A stretch of 7,157 nucleotides of DNA, from positions 1-7,157 of the forward strand of contig SXOY01000199.1 in the NCBI GenBank assembly GCA_005776545.1, read 5' to 3'. The position numbers and the translations under genes were made by a program. Positions within the stretch are counted from its first letter, which is position 1. The number at the start of each line of letters is the position of its first letter. The notes beneath the pieces were generated by a model. That model was not told the origin of the DNA. It was given only the letters and a program-made list of their open reading frames with translations, and did not search any database. Origin of the DNA: Planctomycetia bacterium (lineage in GTDB: Bacteria; Planctomycetota; Phycisphaerae; Phycisphaerales; UBA1924). Below, piece by piece: positions 1 to 6,134 of the stretch.

Positions 1-187
1 AGATAATGAGAATCACAAGCAATACAAAACCGCCAAAGCCACCAATCGCCAGAAGTTGCGGCGAATATGTTCTCGAAGTGCTTACTGCCACGGCGAACGA
101 CGCGATCCAGACTATCAGGACCACACCCTTGACGATGCATCGGTTTCGCGCCTTTGGTTGCTCTGTTTGATTCGAATCTGTTTCCAA
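1..187 (-). CDS. Partial membrane protein of unknown function (N-terminal part; continues past left edge)
   Basis: Read on the minus strand from a TTG at 187, the frame stays open for 62 codons to the window edge. After a polar, basic start (residues 1-17, with KARNR) come two hydrophobic stretches: about 18-35 (IVKGVVLIVWIASFAVAV) and about 44-62 (QLLAIGGFGGFVLLVILII), joined by a short polar loop (STSRTYSP). This is the pattern of an integral membrane protein with its N-terminus probably in the cytoplasm. The start is uncertain: TTG 187 has an AGAGGA upstream at a rather long 14-nt spacing, and an in-frame GTG at 124 is the alternative; an in-frame TGA lies further upstream. The overlapping plus-strand frame (56-211) reads as low-quality sequence, so I prefer the minus frame here. 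The family cannot be named from this fragment. It is transcribed divergently from the gene at 212. Confidence 0.6.
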   Translation of the reverse strand, partial: METDSNQTEQPKARNRCIVKGVVLIVWIASFAVAVSTSRTYSPQLLAIGGFGGFVLLVILII

Positions 188-193
188 GTGCCA

Positions 194-207
194 AGAGGAT
201 ATCCTCT
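194..207. promoter_or_regulatory. 14-bp perfect palindrome between divergent starts, carrying an SD-like AGAGGA on both strands
   Basis: AGAGGATATCCTCT is its own reverse complement. Its plus-strand AGAGGA lies 12 nt before the ATG at 212, and its minus-strand AGAGGA lies 14 nt before the candidate TTG at 187, so one palindrome could serve as ribosome binding site for both divergent genes. It could also be an operator, or fold in RNA and hide the sites. The symmetry is seen directly; any role is inference. Confidence 0.4.
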
Positions 208-211
208 GAAC

Positions 212-547
212 ATGCAAACCAGTGTGGCGAAACTCTCCTCAAGAGACTCTCTCCCCCTGGCTGATAATCGCATCCGCGGTGTCGTGATTGCTACTGCTCA
301 GGCGATCGCCGAACGATTCGGTGTTCAGATCCTGAAGCTCCAGGCGTCTGACAGCTCGATCGAGGTCGAGCTTGGGGCCAGTAAACTCGCCGCGATCGGT
401 TTCGCCGCCGAACTTCGTCGCGTGACCAACCGCTGGGCAGAAACCAAAAATCTGCCGCACTTCTGGCCTGATCCGCCGCCCGAAGACCCGCCAGGAGATT
501 TCCCGTTTGACGGTTCCTATGACGGCTGGCTCAAACCCAGCGACTAA
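212..547 (+). CDS. Hypothetical protein, 111 aa, with acidic/proline-rich C-terminal tail
   Basis: I do not recognise the family. The frame is open further upstream (from an ATG at 56), but the sequence before 212 is unlike a normal protein and overlaps the better membrane-protein frame on the other strand. I therefore start at ATG 212 (MQTSVAKL), which has AGAGGA 12 nt upstream; GTG 224 is a possible later start. Residues about 22-75 look like a compact helix-strand-strand-helix unit: IRGVVIATAQAIAERFG, then alternating hydrophobic strands around VQILKLQ and IEVELG, then a helix around AAELRRVTNRWAE. Residues about 82-111 form a Pro/Asp/Trp-rich tail (WPDPPPEDPPGDF). There is no signal peptide or membrane segment, so it is probably a small cytoplasmic protein. 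The neighbours give no hint of a role. The gene is probably real; its function is unknown. Confidence 0.6.
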   Translation: MQTSVAKLSSRDSLPLADNRIRGVVIATAQAIAERFGVQILKLQASDSSIEVELGASKLAAIGFAAELRRVTNRWAETKNLPHFWPDPPPEDPPGDFPFDGSYDGWLKPSD

Positions 548-570
548 GCTCTCGTCTTTGTTTTTCCCCC

Positions 571-598
571 TAATGCCTAGTGCCTAATGCCTGATGCC
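571..598. repeat. Degenerate heptamer tandem repeat, four units (consensus TRRTGCC), preceded by CCCCC
   Basis: Four consecutive 7-bp units are visible: TAATGCC, TAGTGCC, TAATGCC, TGATGCC. They follow a CCCCC run at 566-570. The array lies 48 bp before the LOG gene start. A second four-unit array with the same CCCCCTAATGCCTA beginning lies at 6344-6376, upstream of atpD in the same orientation relative to the next gene. The style resembles the short tandemly repeated heptamers known from cyanobacteria, but the sequence differs and I cannot name the family. Confidence 0.7.
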
Positions 599-620
599 TG
601 TACTGTCCAGAGCGACACAA

Positions 621-637
621 TAGAATCCAAAAGTGAG
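621..637 (+). promoter_or_regulatory. Possible -10 box and weak ribosome binding site for the LOG gene
   Basis: TAGAAT at 621-626 matches five of six bases of a sigma70 -10 box, but I find no good -35 box at 16-18 nt spacing. GTGAG at 633-637 is a modest Shine-Dalgarno sequence 9 nt before the ATG at 647. Both are weak, and they are listed because they are the only candidate signals before this gene. Confidence 0.25.
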
Positions 638-646
638 TATTGACCT

Positions 647-1747
647 ATGCCAGAATCTACACCAGAACCTATTCCACACCTCTCTAACCAACCCATTGCC
701 ACCCCCAAGCCCACCATTCGTGCAGATGACCCGGCGGTAGTCAACACGATCGACACACTGATCGAGCAGTTCGGCGGCGATGCCGATTCCTTTAACGGTC
801 GCCTCGTCCGCGAACTTGTGCAGACCAGCTTGAAACTGATCCCGGATGGGCGTGATAGCGGCGAACTCAAGCTCATGTCCGCCGCAATGAAAGAACTTCG
901 CTACGGCTACTGGATCTTCGGCAAATACGCACAGTCTCGCAAGGTCACAATCTTCGGCTCGGCCCGTACTCCCGAAGACCATCCCGATTATCTCGCATGC
1001 GTAGATTTCAGCCGCCTGATGGCGGAGAAAGGCTGGATGGCCATCACCGGTGCGGGCCTTGGAATCATGAAAGCTGGCCACGTCGGTCCCGGCAAAGATG
1101 CCAGCTTCGGCGTTGCAATTCGCCTTCCATTTGAAACCAACGCAAATCAAGTGATCGCCGGTGACGAGAAACTCATTCACTTCCGCTACTTCTTCACGCG
1201 CAAGCTCATGTTCATCAGTCAGGCCGAAGCAGTTGCCCTTTTCCCCGGCGGCTTTGGAACCATGGATGAAGCGTACGAAACTATGACGCTGGTCCAGACT
1301 GGCAAAACCACCATGGTCCCCATCGTCATGTGCGAAGGCGCGGGCGGCGACTATTGGCACGGCTTTGACCACTGGGTCAGAAAACACCTGCTCGAAAAGA
1401 AATTCGTCAGCCCAGAAGACCTCTCGCTCTACCACATCGCAAAAGACCCCGCCGATGCTGCCGAACACATCATGCAGTTCTACCGCAACTACCACTCCTC
1501 GCGCTTCGTCAAAGATGAATTCGTCATTCGATTGCAGAAGCCACTCACCGATGAGTCGCTTCACACGCTCAATACCGAATTCGCCCAACTGGTAAAAAGC
1601 GGATCAATCGTACAACGCGGCGCGTATGACGCCGAGGTTGATTCGCGCGAGCTACCTCGGTTGTCCTTCAATTTCATCCGTAATCGCTTTGGCGTCCTTC
1701 GCCGCTTTATCAATCGAATCAACGAGTTGCCAGCCGCATCGTCGTGA
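647..1747 (+). CDS. LOG-family protein (Rossmann-fold nucleotide 5'-monophosphate phosphoribohydrolase type)
   Basis: A 366-residue protein of the LOG/'lysine decarboxylase-like' family. Characterised members split the N-glycosidic bond of nucleoside 5'-monophosphates (cytokinin ribotides or ordinary nucleotides), giving free base and ribose 5-phosphate; they act in the cytoplasm. The family signature is intact: PGGFGTMDE at residues 200-208 (PGGxGTxxE, ending in the catalytic-type Glu208). Other motifs are the Rossmann-like strand and loop VTIFGSAR at 100-107, the glycine loop AITGAGLGIMKA at 132-143, and the R185-K186 pair in FFTRKLMF. About 95 residues precede the core, and roughly 90 follow it (from about residue 275), making it longer than the compact ~190-residue LOG enzymes; such extended forms exist in bacteria. 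The Pro/Thr-rich first 25 residues look disordered. The ATG at 647 has only a weak GTGAG site. The stop overlaps the next gene's possible GTG start, which suggests one operon. Family is sure; substrate is not. Confidence 0.9.
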   Translation: MPESTPEPIPHLSNQPIATPKPTIRADDPAVVNTIDTLIEQFGGDADSFNGRLVRELVQTSLKLIPDGRDSGELKLMSAAMKELRYGYWIFGKYAQSRKVTIFGSARTPEDHPDYLACVDFSRLMAEKGWMAITGAGLGIMKAGHVGPGKDASFGVAIRLPFETNANQVIAGDEKLIHFRYFFTRKLMFISQAEAVALFPGGFGTMDEAYETMTLVQTGKTTMVPIVMCEGAGGDYWHGFDHWVRKHLLEKKFVSPEDLSLYHIAKDPADAAEHIMQFYRNYHSSRFVKDEFVIRLQKPLTDESLHTLNTEFAQLVKSGSIVQRGAYDAEVDSRELPRLSFNFIRNRFGVLRRFINRINELPAASS

Positions 1748-2655
1748 ACATGAATTTCAATTCGACCATTTCGAACCTCCTCATTGCCAGTGCGATCCTC
1801 GCCGTCGCTTCCTGCGGCCAGGAAAAAACACCCCCCGCGCACATGCCCGGTGTTGCAACCCGAGCCTCTTCTATTCCACTTCCCACAACCCGCGGCATGG
1901 AAATGTACTGGTGGGGATTTGATGATGGCGGCGACGCCGCATCTCTCGCAAGGCACTTGCAGCAATATGTTGCCAATTCAGTTCCCATTTCTGAAAAGAC
2001 ACAACTTGCATGGCAACGCAACGGCCTTCGCATGGTCTCAATCCCGCGCGACGATGTGCCCGCGCTCGAACTGGCTCTCAAGGTCAACGGTGCTCAACGC
2101 AAGGCTATGGGTGAAGTCAGCGACTGGGCAACGCTCGCGGCTGGCCCACCCTGGACCGGTCGCCAGCAGTTGCAGATGTCAGAAGGCGAACTCGTGCTCG
2201 AGGCCGGACGACTTCGGCTGATTGCACGCGCCTGGACTTCGCCAGATATTCTCGAAGGTCGTAATGGCGAAGTTGGAATATTACGATATGTAACGCGCGT
2301 AGAAATGGCGATCCAGCACGAAGAACGCGATGAGCGGCCGCGTGAACTCTTTCGCGAACACAACGCCCTCCGCGGCATACACGAATCGGGACTTGTCCTC
2401 TCTCGAACTATCGCCAATTTCGATGTGTGGCCAAACGAGGCAGTGCTCATCTTCCCCGAATCGCCCGATTCTGACCTGCACGCTTTAGCAATCGCGTCCA
2501 CCGAGCCGCCACCGACGAATGCCGATGCCGGCCCCGAACTGCCACGATTGCCGACTGCCGGCGAACTTCTGCTCGCCGGCCGCCCACTTGGCAAAGGCCC
2601 CGCCCGCCGCGCGATCATCGTGCTGATGAATGCAAAACCCGCGAGCGCGGAATAG
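1744..2655 (+). CDS. Putative lipoprotein of unknown function, cotranscribed with the LOG gene
   Basis: A 303-residue protein read from GTG 1744, whose GTG overlaps the upstream TGA (GTGA); ATG 1750, two codons later, is an equally plausible start. No Shine-Dalgarno sequence is visible, which fits translational coupling to the LOG gene. The N-terminus is a short lipoprotein signal: a hydrophobic stretch (LLIASAILAVAS) ending in lipobox VASC with Cys24 (Cys22 from the ATG), followed by a Pro-rich linker. The mature part is soluble, with no further membrane segments. It has a Trp-rich patch (MEMYWWGFDD, about 54-63), an Arg/Glu-rich middle (HEERDERPRELFREH), and a Pro-rich linker (EPPPTNADAGPELPRLP) before a C-terminal piece containing LLLAGRPLGKGPARRAIIVLM. 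I cannot assign a domain. It is probably anchored to a membrane facing the periplasm. It converges on the minus-strand gene ending at 2748, and I see no convincing terminator in the 92-bp gap. Confidence 0.7.
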   Translation: MNMNFNSTISNLLIASAILAVASCGQEKTPPAHMPGVATRASSIPLPTTRGMEMYWWGFDDGGDAASLARHLQQYVANSVPISEKTQLAWQRNGLRMVSIPRDDVPALELALKVNGAQRKAMGEVSDWATLAAGPPWTGRQQLQMSEGELVLEAGRLRLIARAWTSPDILEGRNGEVGILRYVTRVEMAIQHEERDERPRELFREHNALRGIHESGLVLSRTIANFDVWPNEAVLIFPESPDSDLHALAIASTEPPPTNADAGPELPRLPTAGELLLAGRPLGKGPARRAIIVLMNAKPASAE

Positions 2656-2747
2656 AAACTTGGAATGCTCTGCCTTGGTTTTAGCTTGATGCCAGTTGTC
2701 GCGAGGCACCGGTTGCGGGACCTCTCTTCCGCATCCAATCGACACGT

Positions 2748-5549
2748 TCAACAAGGCGAGGTAAAGGCAGCGAGGTAGTCAAGGTAATCAAAGAAATCGA
2801 TAATGCCATCACTGTTGAAGTCCGCATCGGGTGAGTTCTGACTGAACGCACTTACAAAGTCAAGGTAATCGAAGAAATCGACGATGTGATCTAGGTTAAT
2901 ATCAGCGGGACATGGGCGACCAGCGATGTAGTGATTATTGACATAACCGGGCGAAAGGGCCCCGCAGTAGATTGCAACCTCGTCAATTTGACCATTGAAT
3001 GCGGCACCTTCGGTGGGCCAGGCAGTTCCATTGCCGATGAGCCAATATGGCCCACCAGTTCCTGAATGAACGCCAACAGCGCCAAAATCAACCGTTCCCT
3101 GCCATACCGCATCGATGTACAGCCTGTACGCATACACACCGCTTCCCATGGACTGGCGGATCGCAACGACATGGTGCCATTTGTTGTCATCTACACGCAC
3201 GCTCGATTGAGTGCCGAAGAAAGTCCCCGGACCATCTGAAGCAAAGAGCACTTTGCCGGCGTATTGCGTGTTTCCGCTTGGGTTGTAGCCAACGACGAGC
3301 GTCAGCGAATGGTCTGAGGGACTGCAGCGATTGGTCATCACAACTCCTGCGTATGGGTCGCTGGTTCTTATCCATGCTTCAAGAGTTGCCGATGCGCAGG
3401 AAGTAGTCTCTCCGATTCGGATAGCGGGCATTGTTTCCACTCGAACATGCGCGCCGTCACCGTTCAGATTGAGCGCTTTGTTGTGATAGGCGTTGGTTCT
3501 GCCCGGCCCTCCGAAATACTCACCTTGCCAGTCGCCGCAGGAGTAGGGATCGTACCGAATCGCATCGGCAACCGTGAACGATCCGGAGTCATCAAAGCGC
3601 CAGTATGCAAGCGGACGCGGAAACAAAGTACCGGTGACAGCGGCATTGTAACTCGAGAGCACGTTTTCATCACAGGCAAAGCGAGCGGAGAAAACGCCGC
3701 TGCCCGAAGATCCAAAGAGACCGCCAACACGAACAAGTTGCTCTACATTGGGTGTACACGGAACAGTGATGCGCGTGCCATTGCCGCCGCCCACTGCTGT
3801 GCATGCAGAACTGGAAGAGCCGCATGCAGTCGCGGGGGTGTTCAAGTTATCACACGCTGAGCCGGGATACACCTGCATCGACGTGTTGATGCTCGATCCA
3901 CAGGTGCTGTAAGTCACGCGACCAGACTCTTGAGGAATCGCTCTGAACCAGATGTCGTTAAACGGGGTGGGGCCACAATTCGGGCGCGTGTCTGTGATCG
4001 CATTGGAGTTGTTGAAGAAGGCACCGGATCCAGCATTGCCAACAGGGACATTGACAACCGTCGCCTGCTCACAGGAGTCATTTGCGGGGCGTGCCGGCGC
4101 AGTGACACTTAGACGAATCGAACCGAATGCGCCATTCCAACCTGAGACGCGAATGAAGTAGTTTTGGCCGCTGAACACGTTTGCGGTGATCCTGGAGGCG
4201 AATACGTTGTCGCTGCATGCCGGCGAAGCATCGTCATTGCAGGCGATGGCTGTGCCGATTGAGTTGCAGTTTGAGGTTTGATAGAGAGCGAGCGTGGTGT
4301 CGAAATCGCTGCCACAAGTGTCGATTGTGATGGTTTCATTGGCGATGGGAACAAATGAGAACCAGACATCGGGGGCATTGGCTTCGGCGGAGCATGTTCC
4401 GCTTACACCTGAGCGAGTTGCACCTTCAGTCGAGGAAACGGTTGTGCCGTAGGTGATACTGCGCGCGCCTGAGCAAAGGTCGTTTGATGAGGGGAGGACG
4501 CAGCGGAAGATGCGATCAAGGAGGTTTTGCGGCTCTCTGTACATTCCCGACACGACTGAGCCGTCAGCCGAAATAGCATTGAGTGTAACGCCGCTCCAAG
4601 CTGGATAGGAGACTTCCGCGCTGTCAAGCAGATCTGTGAAAAGTGCTGGCGGAAGCCCCTTGCGCCATATAACGGGTTCTCTATATCCAAATGGGTGCAA
4701 TGCACTTCCAATGATCACAGAGCCATCATCGCTGAGTGCAGCTGGAACTGGATCCGTATAGAAGACCGGGAAAAGCGGTGCATCCAGCTGACGTGCTGGG
4801 CCATCGCCAAAAAGATAATATGTTGAACCGATCTTCCCAATTTGATAGGCACCGGTTGGAGAGGTCTTTACCACGAGCCAACTGTGCGGTATTGGAGTTA
4901 CAAATGGGACAAGCCAGCTTTGGCCACTGAGTTGGCCATTGGCTTCAACATTGCCGTACGCAATACGCCGCCCGTTGATGGGAACGGTGATGCCGGCGCC
5001 GTGGTTAAGAAAACCTCCATCAACAGTGTGTAGCGGCAAGCGACTCGGGGGAGAAGTTGTGAGATCAAGCACAAATGCCGACGTGTCTGAGAGCCAAGTT
5101 CTGCAAAGGACGGATTCACCGTCACGGGACGCCGCACATAGAAAATCTCCCGCAAACAAACCGGCTGGACCCGGCATGACTTCATCATCTCTCACGCCAG
5201 GAATCCACCTGTGGATTCGGTGTAGATCGTCTATGCCGCCATTATTAACATCCCAGAGAACATGACCGTTATCCAACACGATCACGTTGTAAGGGGTCAA
5301 GACGCCAAAAATGTTGACAACAATCTCTTCGACGTGTGATGTCTGCGTGTCCCATCGGAATACGGACTCATAAAACTGATTATTGTTGGAGGCCGCGATG
5401 TAGCGACCATCTGACGACATAGAATGGCCCTGCAAGTAACGAAGATCAACGCCATCTGGCTCAGTAAATGAAGGCCCCTGCGCAAACGCAGAAGTAGAAA
5501 TAAGCAGGAAAGATACCACACTGGAAATACGGTTTTCGCGGTTCGACAT
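2748..5549 (-). CDS. Large secreted multidomain protein with C-terminal tandem dockerin-like module ('GC-type dockerin' style)
   Basis: A 933-residue exported protein. Residues 1-23 are a Sec signal peptide (core VVSFLLISTSAFA, cleavage likely AFA|Q at 23/24). HAF-like 'SxDGxxxxG...FRW' repeats are visible around 41-67 (SSDGRYIAAS...VFRWD), 270-296 (LSDDGSVIIGS...VIWRK) and 325-349 (ISADGSVVSG...IFRC). Two Cys-rich modules resembling bacterial pre-peptidase C-terminal domains span about 355-485 and 488-626; they open with SNDLC and ANDSC and contain DVWFSFVP / DIWFRAIP. A LamG/concanavalin-like domain spans about 640-877, with AYWRFDD, LEAWIRTSD, WHHVVAIR and IDEVAIYCGALS. The tail at 880-933 carries two EF-hand-like loops (D883/N885/D887/D894 and D910/N912/D914/D921) and is bracketed by Cys880 and Cys933. 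The start has a good GAGGG site 8 nt upstream. No catalytic motif is seen; a structural or binding role at the cell surface or outside the cell is inferred. It is monocistronic. Confidence 0.85.
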   Translation of the reverse strand: MSNRENRISSVVSFLLISTSAFAQGPSFTEPDGVDLRYLQGHSMSSDGRYIAASNNNQFYESVFRWDTQTSHVEEIVVNIFGVLTPYNVIVLDNGHVLWDVNNGGIDDLHRIHRWIPGVRDDEVMPGPAGLFAGDFLCAASRDGESVLCRTWLSDTSAFVLDLTTSPPSRLPLHTVDGGFLNHGAGITVPINGRRIAYGNVEANGQLSGQSWLVPFVTPIPHSWLVVKTSPTGAYQIGKIGSTYYLFGDGPARQLDAPLFPVFYTDPVPAALSDDGSVIIGSALHPFGYREPVIWRKGLPPALFTDLLDSAEVSYPAWSGVTLNAISADGSVVSGMYREPQNLLDRIFRCVLPSSNDLCSGARSITYGTTVSSTEGATRSGVSGTCSAEANAPDVWFSFVPIANETITIDTCGSDFDTTLALYQTSNCNSIGTAIACNDDASPACSDNVFASRITANVFSGQNYFIRVSGWNGAFGSIRLSVTAPARPANDSCEQATVVNVPVGNAGSGAFFNNSNAITDTRPNCGPTPFNDIWFRAIPQESGRVTYSTCGSSINTSMQVYPGSACDNLNTPATACGSSSSACTAVGGGNGTRITVPCTPNVEQLVRVGGLFGSSGSGVFSARFACDENVLSSYNAAVTGTLFPRPLAYWRFDDSGSFTVADAIRYDPYSCGDWQGEYFGGPGRTNAYHNKALNLNGDGAHVRVETMPAIRIGETTSCASATLEAWIRTSDPYAGVVMTNRCSPSDHSLTLVVGYNPSGNTQYAGKVLFASDGPGTFFGTQSSVRVDDNKWHHVVAIRQSMGSGVYAYRLYIDAVWQGTVDFGAVGVHSGTGGPYWLIGNGTAWPTEGAAFNGQIDEVAIYCGALSPGYVNNHYIAGRPCPADINLDHIVDFFDYLDFVSAFSQNSPDADFNSDGIIDFFDYLDYLAAFTSPC
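2778..2886. repeat. Pair of 28-bp near-identical direct repeats encoding the two dockerin-like loops
   Basis: The segments 2778-2805 and 2859-2886 start 81 bp (27 codons) apart and differ at only two of 28 positions (a/g at the 13th base, t/c at the 24th). They encode the DFFDYLD motifs of the two loops. Near-identity at the DNA level, including third positions, indicates recent duplication or gene conversion of this half-module, or strong constraint on it. The rest of each loop has diverged (for example INLDHIV against FNSDGII). Confidence 0.85.
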
Positions 5550-5557
5550 GATGAGAT

Positions 5558-5562
5558 CCCTC
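5558..5562 (-). promoter_or_regulatory. Ribosome binding site of the dockerin-tailed protein gene
   Basis: On the minus strand GAGGG lies 8 nt before the ATG whose first base is 5549. This strong Shine-Dalgarno match decides the start, and the signal peptide follows it directly. Confidence 0.75.
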
Positions 5563-5778
5563 AGAGTTCTTATTGAGAAGCGAAAGATCTGCCTCGTCGA
5601 CCTCAGAAAAAATGCAAATTCACGTTCCTATCTGCGAGACAAGTCATCAACCGCATCTACGAAACTGGCTCAAAAGGACTTTTCACGCTTATAGGACTGA
5701 ATTTTCCAATCGATCGCGGGACCGATAAAAGTCGCTTCGCGCTGAAATGCTCCCCACTACCTGATCCAGCGACACCCA
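5563..5778. other. Gene-free stretch upstream of the dockerin gene
   Basis: I see no convincing gene here. The minus strand must hold the promoter of the dockerin gene, but I found no clear -35/-10 pair; a TTGATG lies in the right region without a good partner. The right end (about 5715-5770), including GCTGAAATGCTCCCCAC, resembles outer sequences of insertion elements from memory and may be the edge of the IS remnant that follows; this is a weak impression. Confidence 0.3.
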
Positions 5779-5937
5779 ATGAAGCGGACGTGGCATACAC
5801 CCGAGCAGATCCTGGCGAAGTTCGCGGAGGCGGAAGCGATGCAGCCGGGACGTAGAGCGGTGGCGCAAGCGGTTCAGCAAAAATGTACCATTGAATGCGG
5901 CGAGTTCAAACGGGTCTTGCTGCAATTATTCAATTGA
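5779..5937 (+). pseudogene. Truncated IS3-type transposase OrfA remnant
   Basis: A 52-codon frame begins MKRTWHTPEQILAKFAEAEA, the typical N-terminus of IS3-family OrfA (helix-turn-helix transposase subunit; usual form MKRxRHTPEQIxxKLREAEA). The likeness fades after about residue 33 (RRAVAQAVQ). The expected second half of the helix-turn-helix (VSExTYxRWRxxYGG) and the later leucine zipper are absent; the frame ends at a TGA after unrelated sequence. OrfA proteins usually have about 90-100 residues, so this is a remnant that lost its 3' part and all of OrfB. No Shine-Dalgarno sequence precedes the ATG. No orfB, DDE motif or clear terminal repeat follows in 5938-6130. An overlapping 78-codon minus-strand frame (5689-5925) is a shadow. 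It marks an old insertion between the dockerin gene and the atpD region. The match is from memory of the family. Confidence 0.65.
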
Positions 5938-6070
5938 CGCAACAACTGAGTTCAGATACCTTCTTGAGGCAAAACCGCGCGTGGAAGTTCACCTATCCAA
6001 CACTTAATACAAAACTACCTGCAAATTTGGTAAAAAATTGACGCAAGTACGGAAAACTAGAAAAATCCAC
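5938..6070. other. AT-rich gene-free stretch
   Basis: I see no gene here. Positions 6001-6120 contain 39 G/C out of 120, clearly poorer than the neighbouring genes. An 11-bp string AATTGACGCAA occurs at 5932-5942 and again at 6036-6046. The TTGACG of the second copy resembles a -35 box but has no -10 partner at normal spacing. The AT-richness fits a promoter region leading to 6071. Confidence 0.4.
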
Positions 6071-6099
6071 TTGACTACACCGACCAAATCCTGTATTAT
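6071..6099 (+). promoter_or_regulatory. Near-consensus sigma70-type promoter
   Basis: TTGACT (6071-6076) and TATTAT (6094-6099) are separated by exactly 17 bp in AT-rich DNA, each matching five of six consensus bases. A TG lies immediately before the -10 box. Transcription should start near 6106, about 30 nt before the small ORF at 6135 and about 390 nt before atpD. It is the best promoter match I found in the window. Confidence 0.7.
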
Positions 6100-6123
6100 A
6101 CTATTCATATACCAAACAAAATC

Positions 6124-6134
6124 GAGGTGCACCT
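6124..6134 (+). promoter_or_regulatory. Strong ribosome binding site of the 59-aa ORF, inside a 10-bp palindrome
   Basis: GAGGTG (6124-6129) lies 5 nt before the ATG at 6135. The bases AGGTGCACCT (6125-6134) are a perfect palindrome ending directly at the start codon. Self-pairing in an RNA hairpin would need a loop and so could only be partial. Confidence 0.6.

Noticed and set aside
56..211. N-terminal extension of the 111-aa protein back to ATG 56
   Set aside because: The residues look unlike normal protein and overlap a convincing two-helix membrane frame on the minus strand; a better start with an upstream AGAGGA lies at 212.
584..1588. Long minus-strand open frame (334 codons) opposite the LOG gene
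   Set aside because: It lies antisense to a gene with a clear family signature (PGGFGTMDE), and its translation shows no recognisable domain; it is a shadow of strong codon bias.
2656..2747. Possible bidirectional terminator between the convergent genes
   Set aside because: Only short broken pairings (for example GAGG with CCTC around 2702-2723) are visible and no T-run follows; too weak to annotate.
2991..5901. 15-bp identical string ACCATTGAATGCGGC at 2991-3005 and 5887-5901
   Set aside because: One copy encodes part of the LamG domain and the other sits in the IS remnant; flanking bases do not match, so chance is a fair explanation.
5689..5925. 78-codon minus-strand frame
   Set aside because: It is opposite the IS3 OrfA remnant, Arg-rich and without a recognisable motif; best explained as its shadow.
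5932..6046. 11-bp direct repeat AATTGACGCAA (5932-5942 and 6036-6046) as IS target duplication or operator pair
   Set aside because: Repeats of this length are expected by chance in 7 kb, it is too long for a typical IS3 target duplication, and the first copy overlaps the end of the remnant frame.
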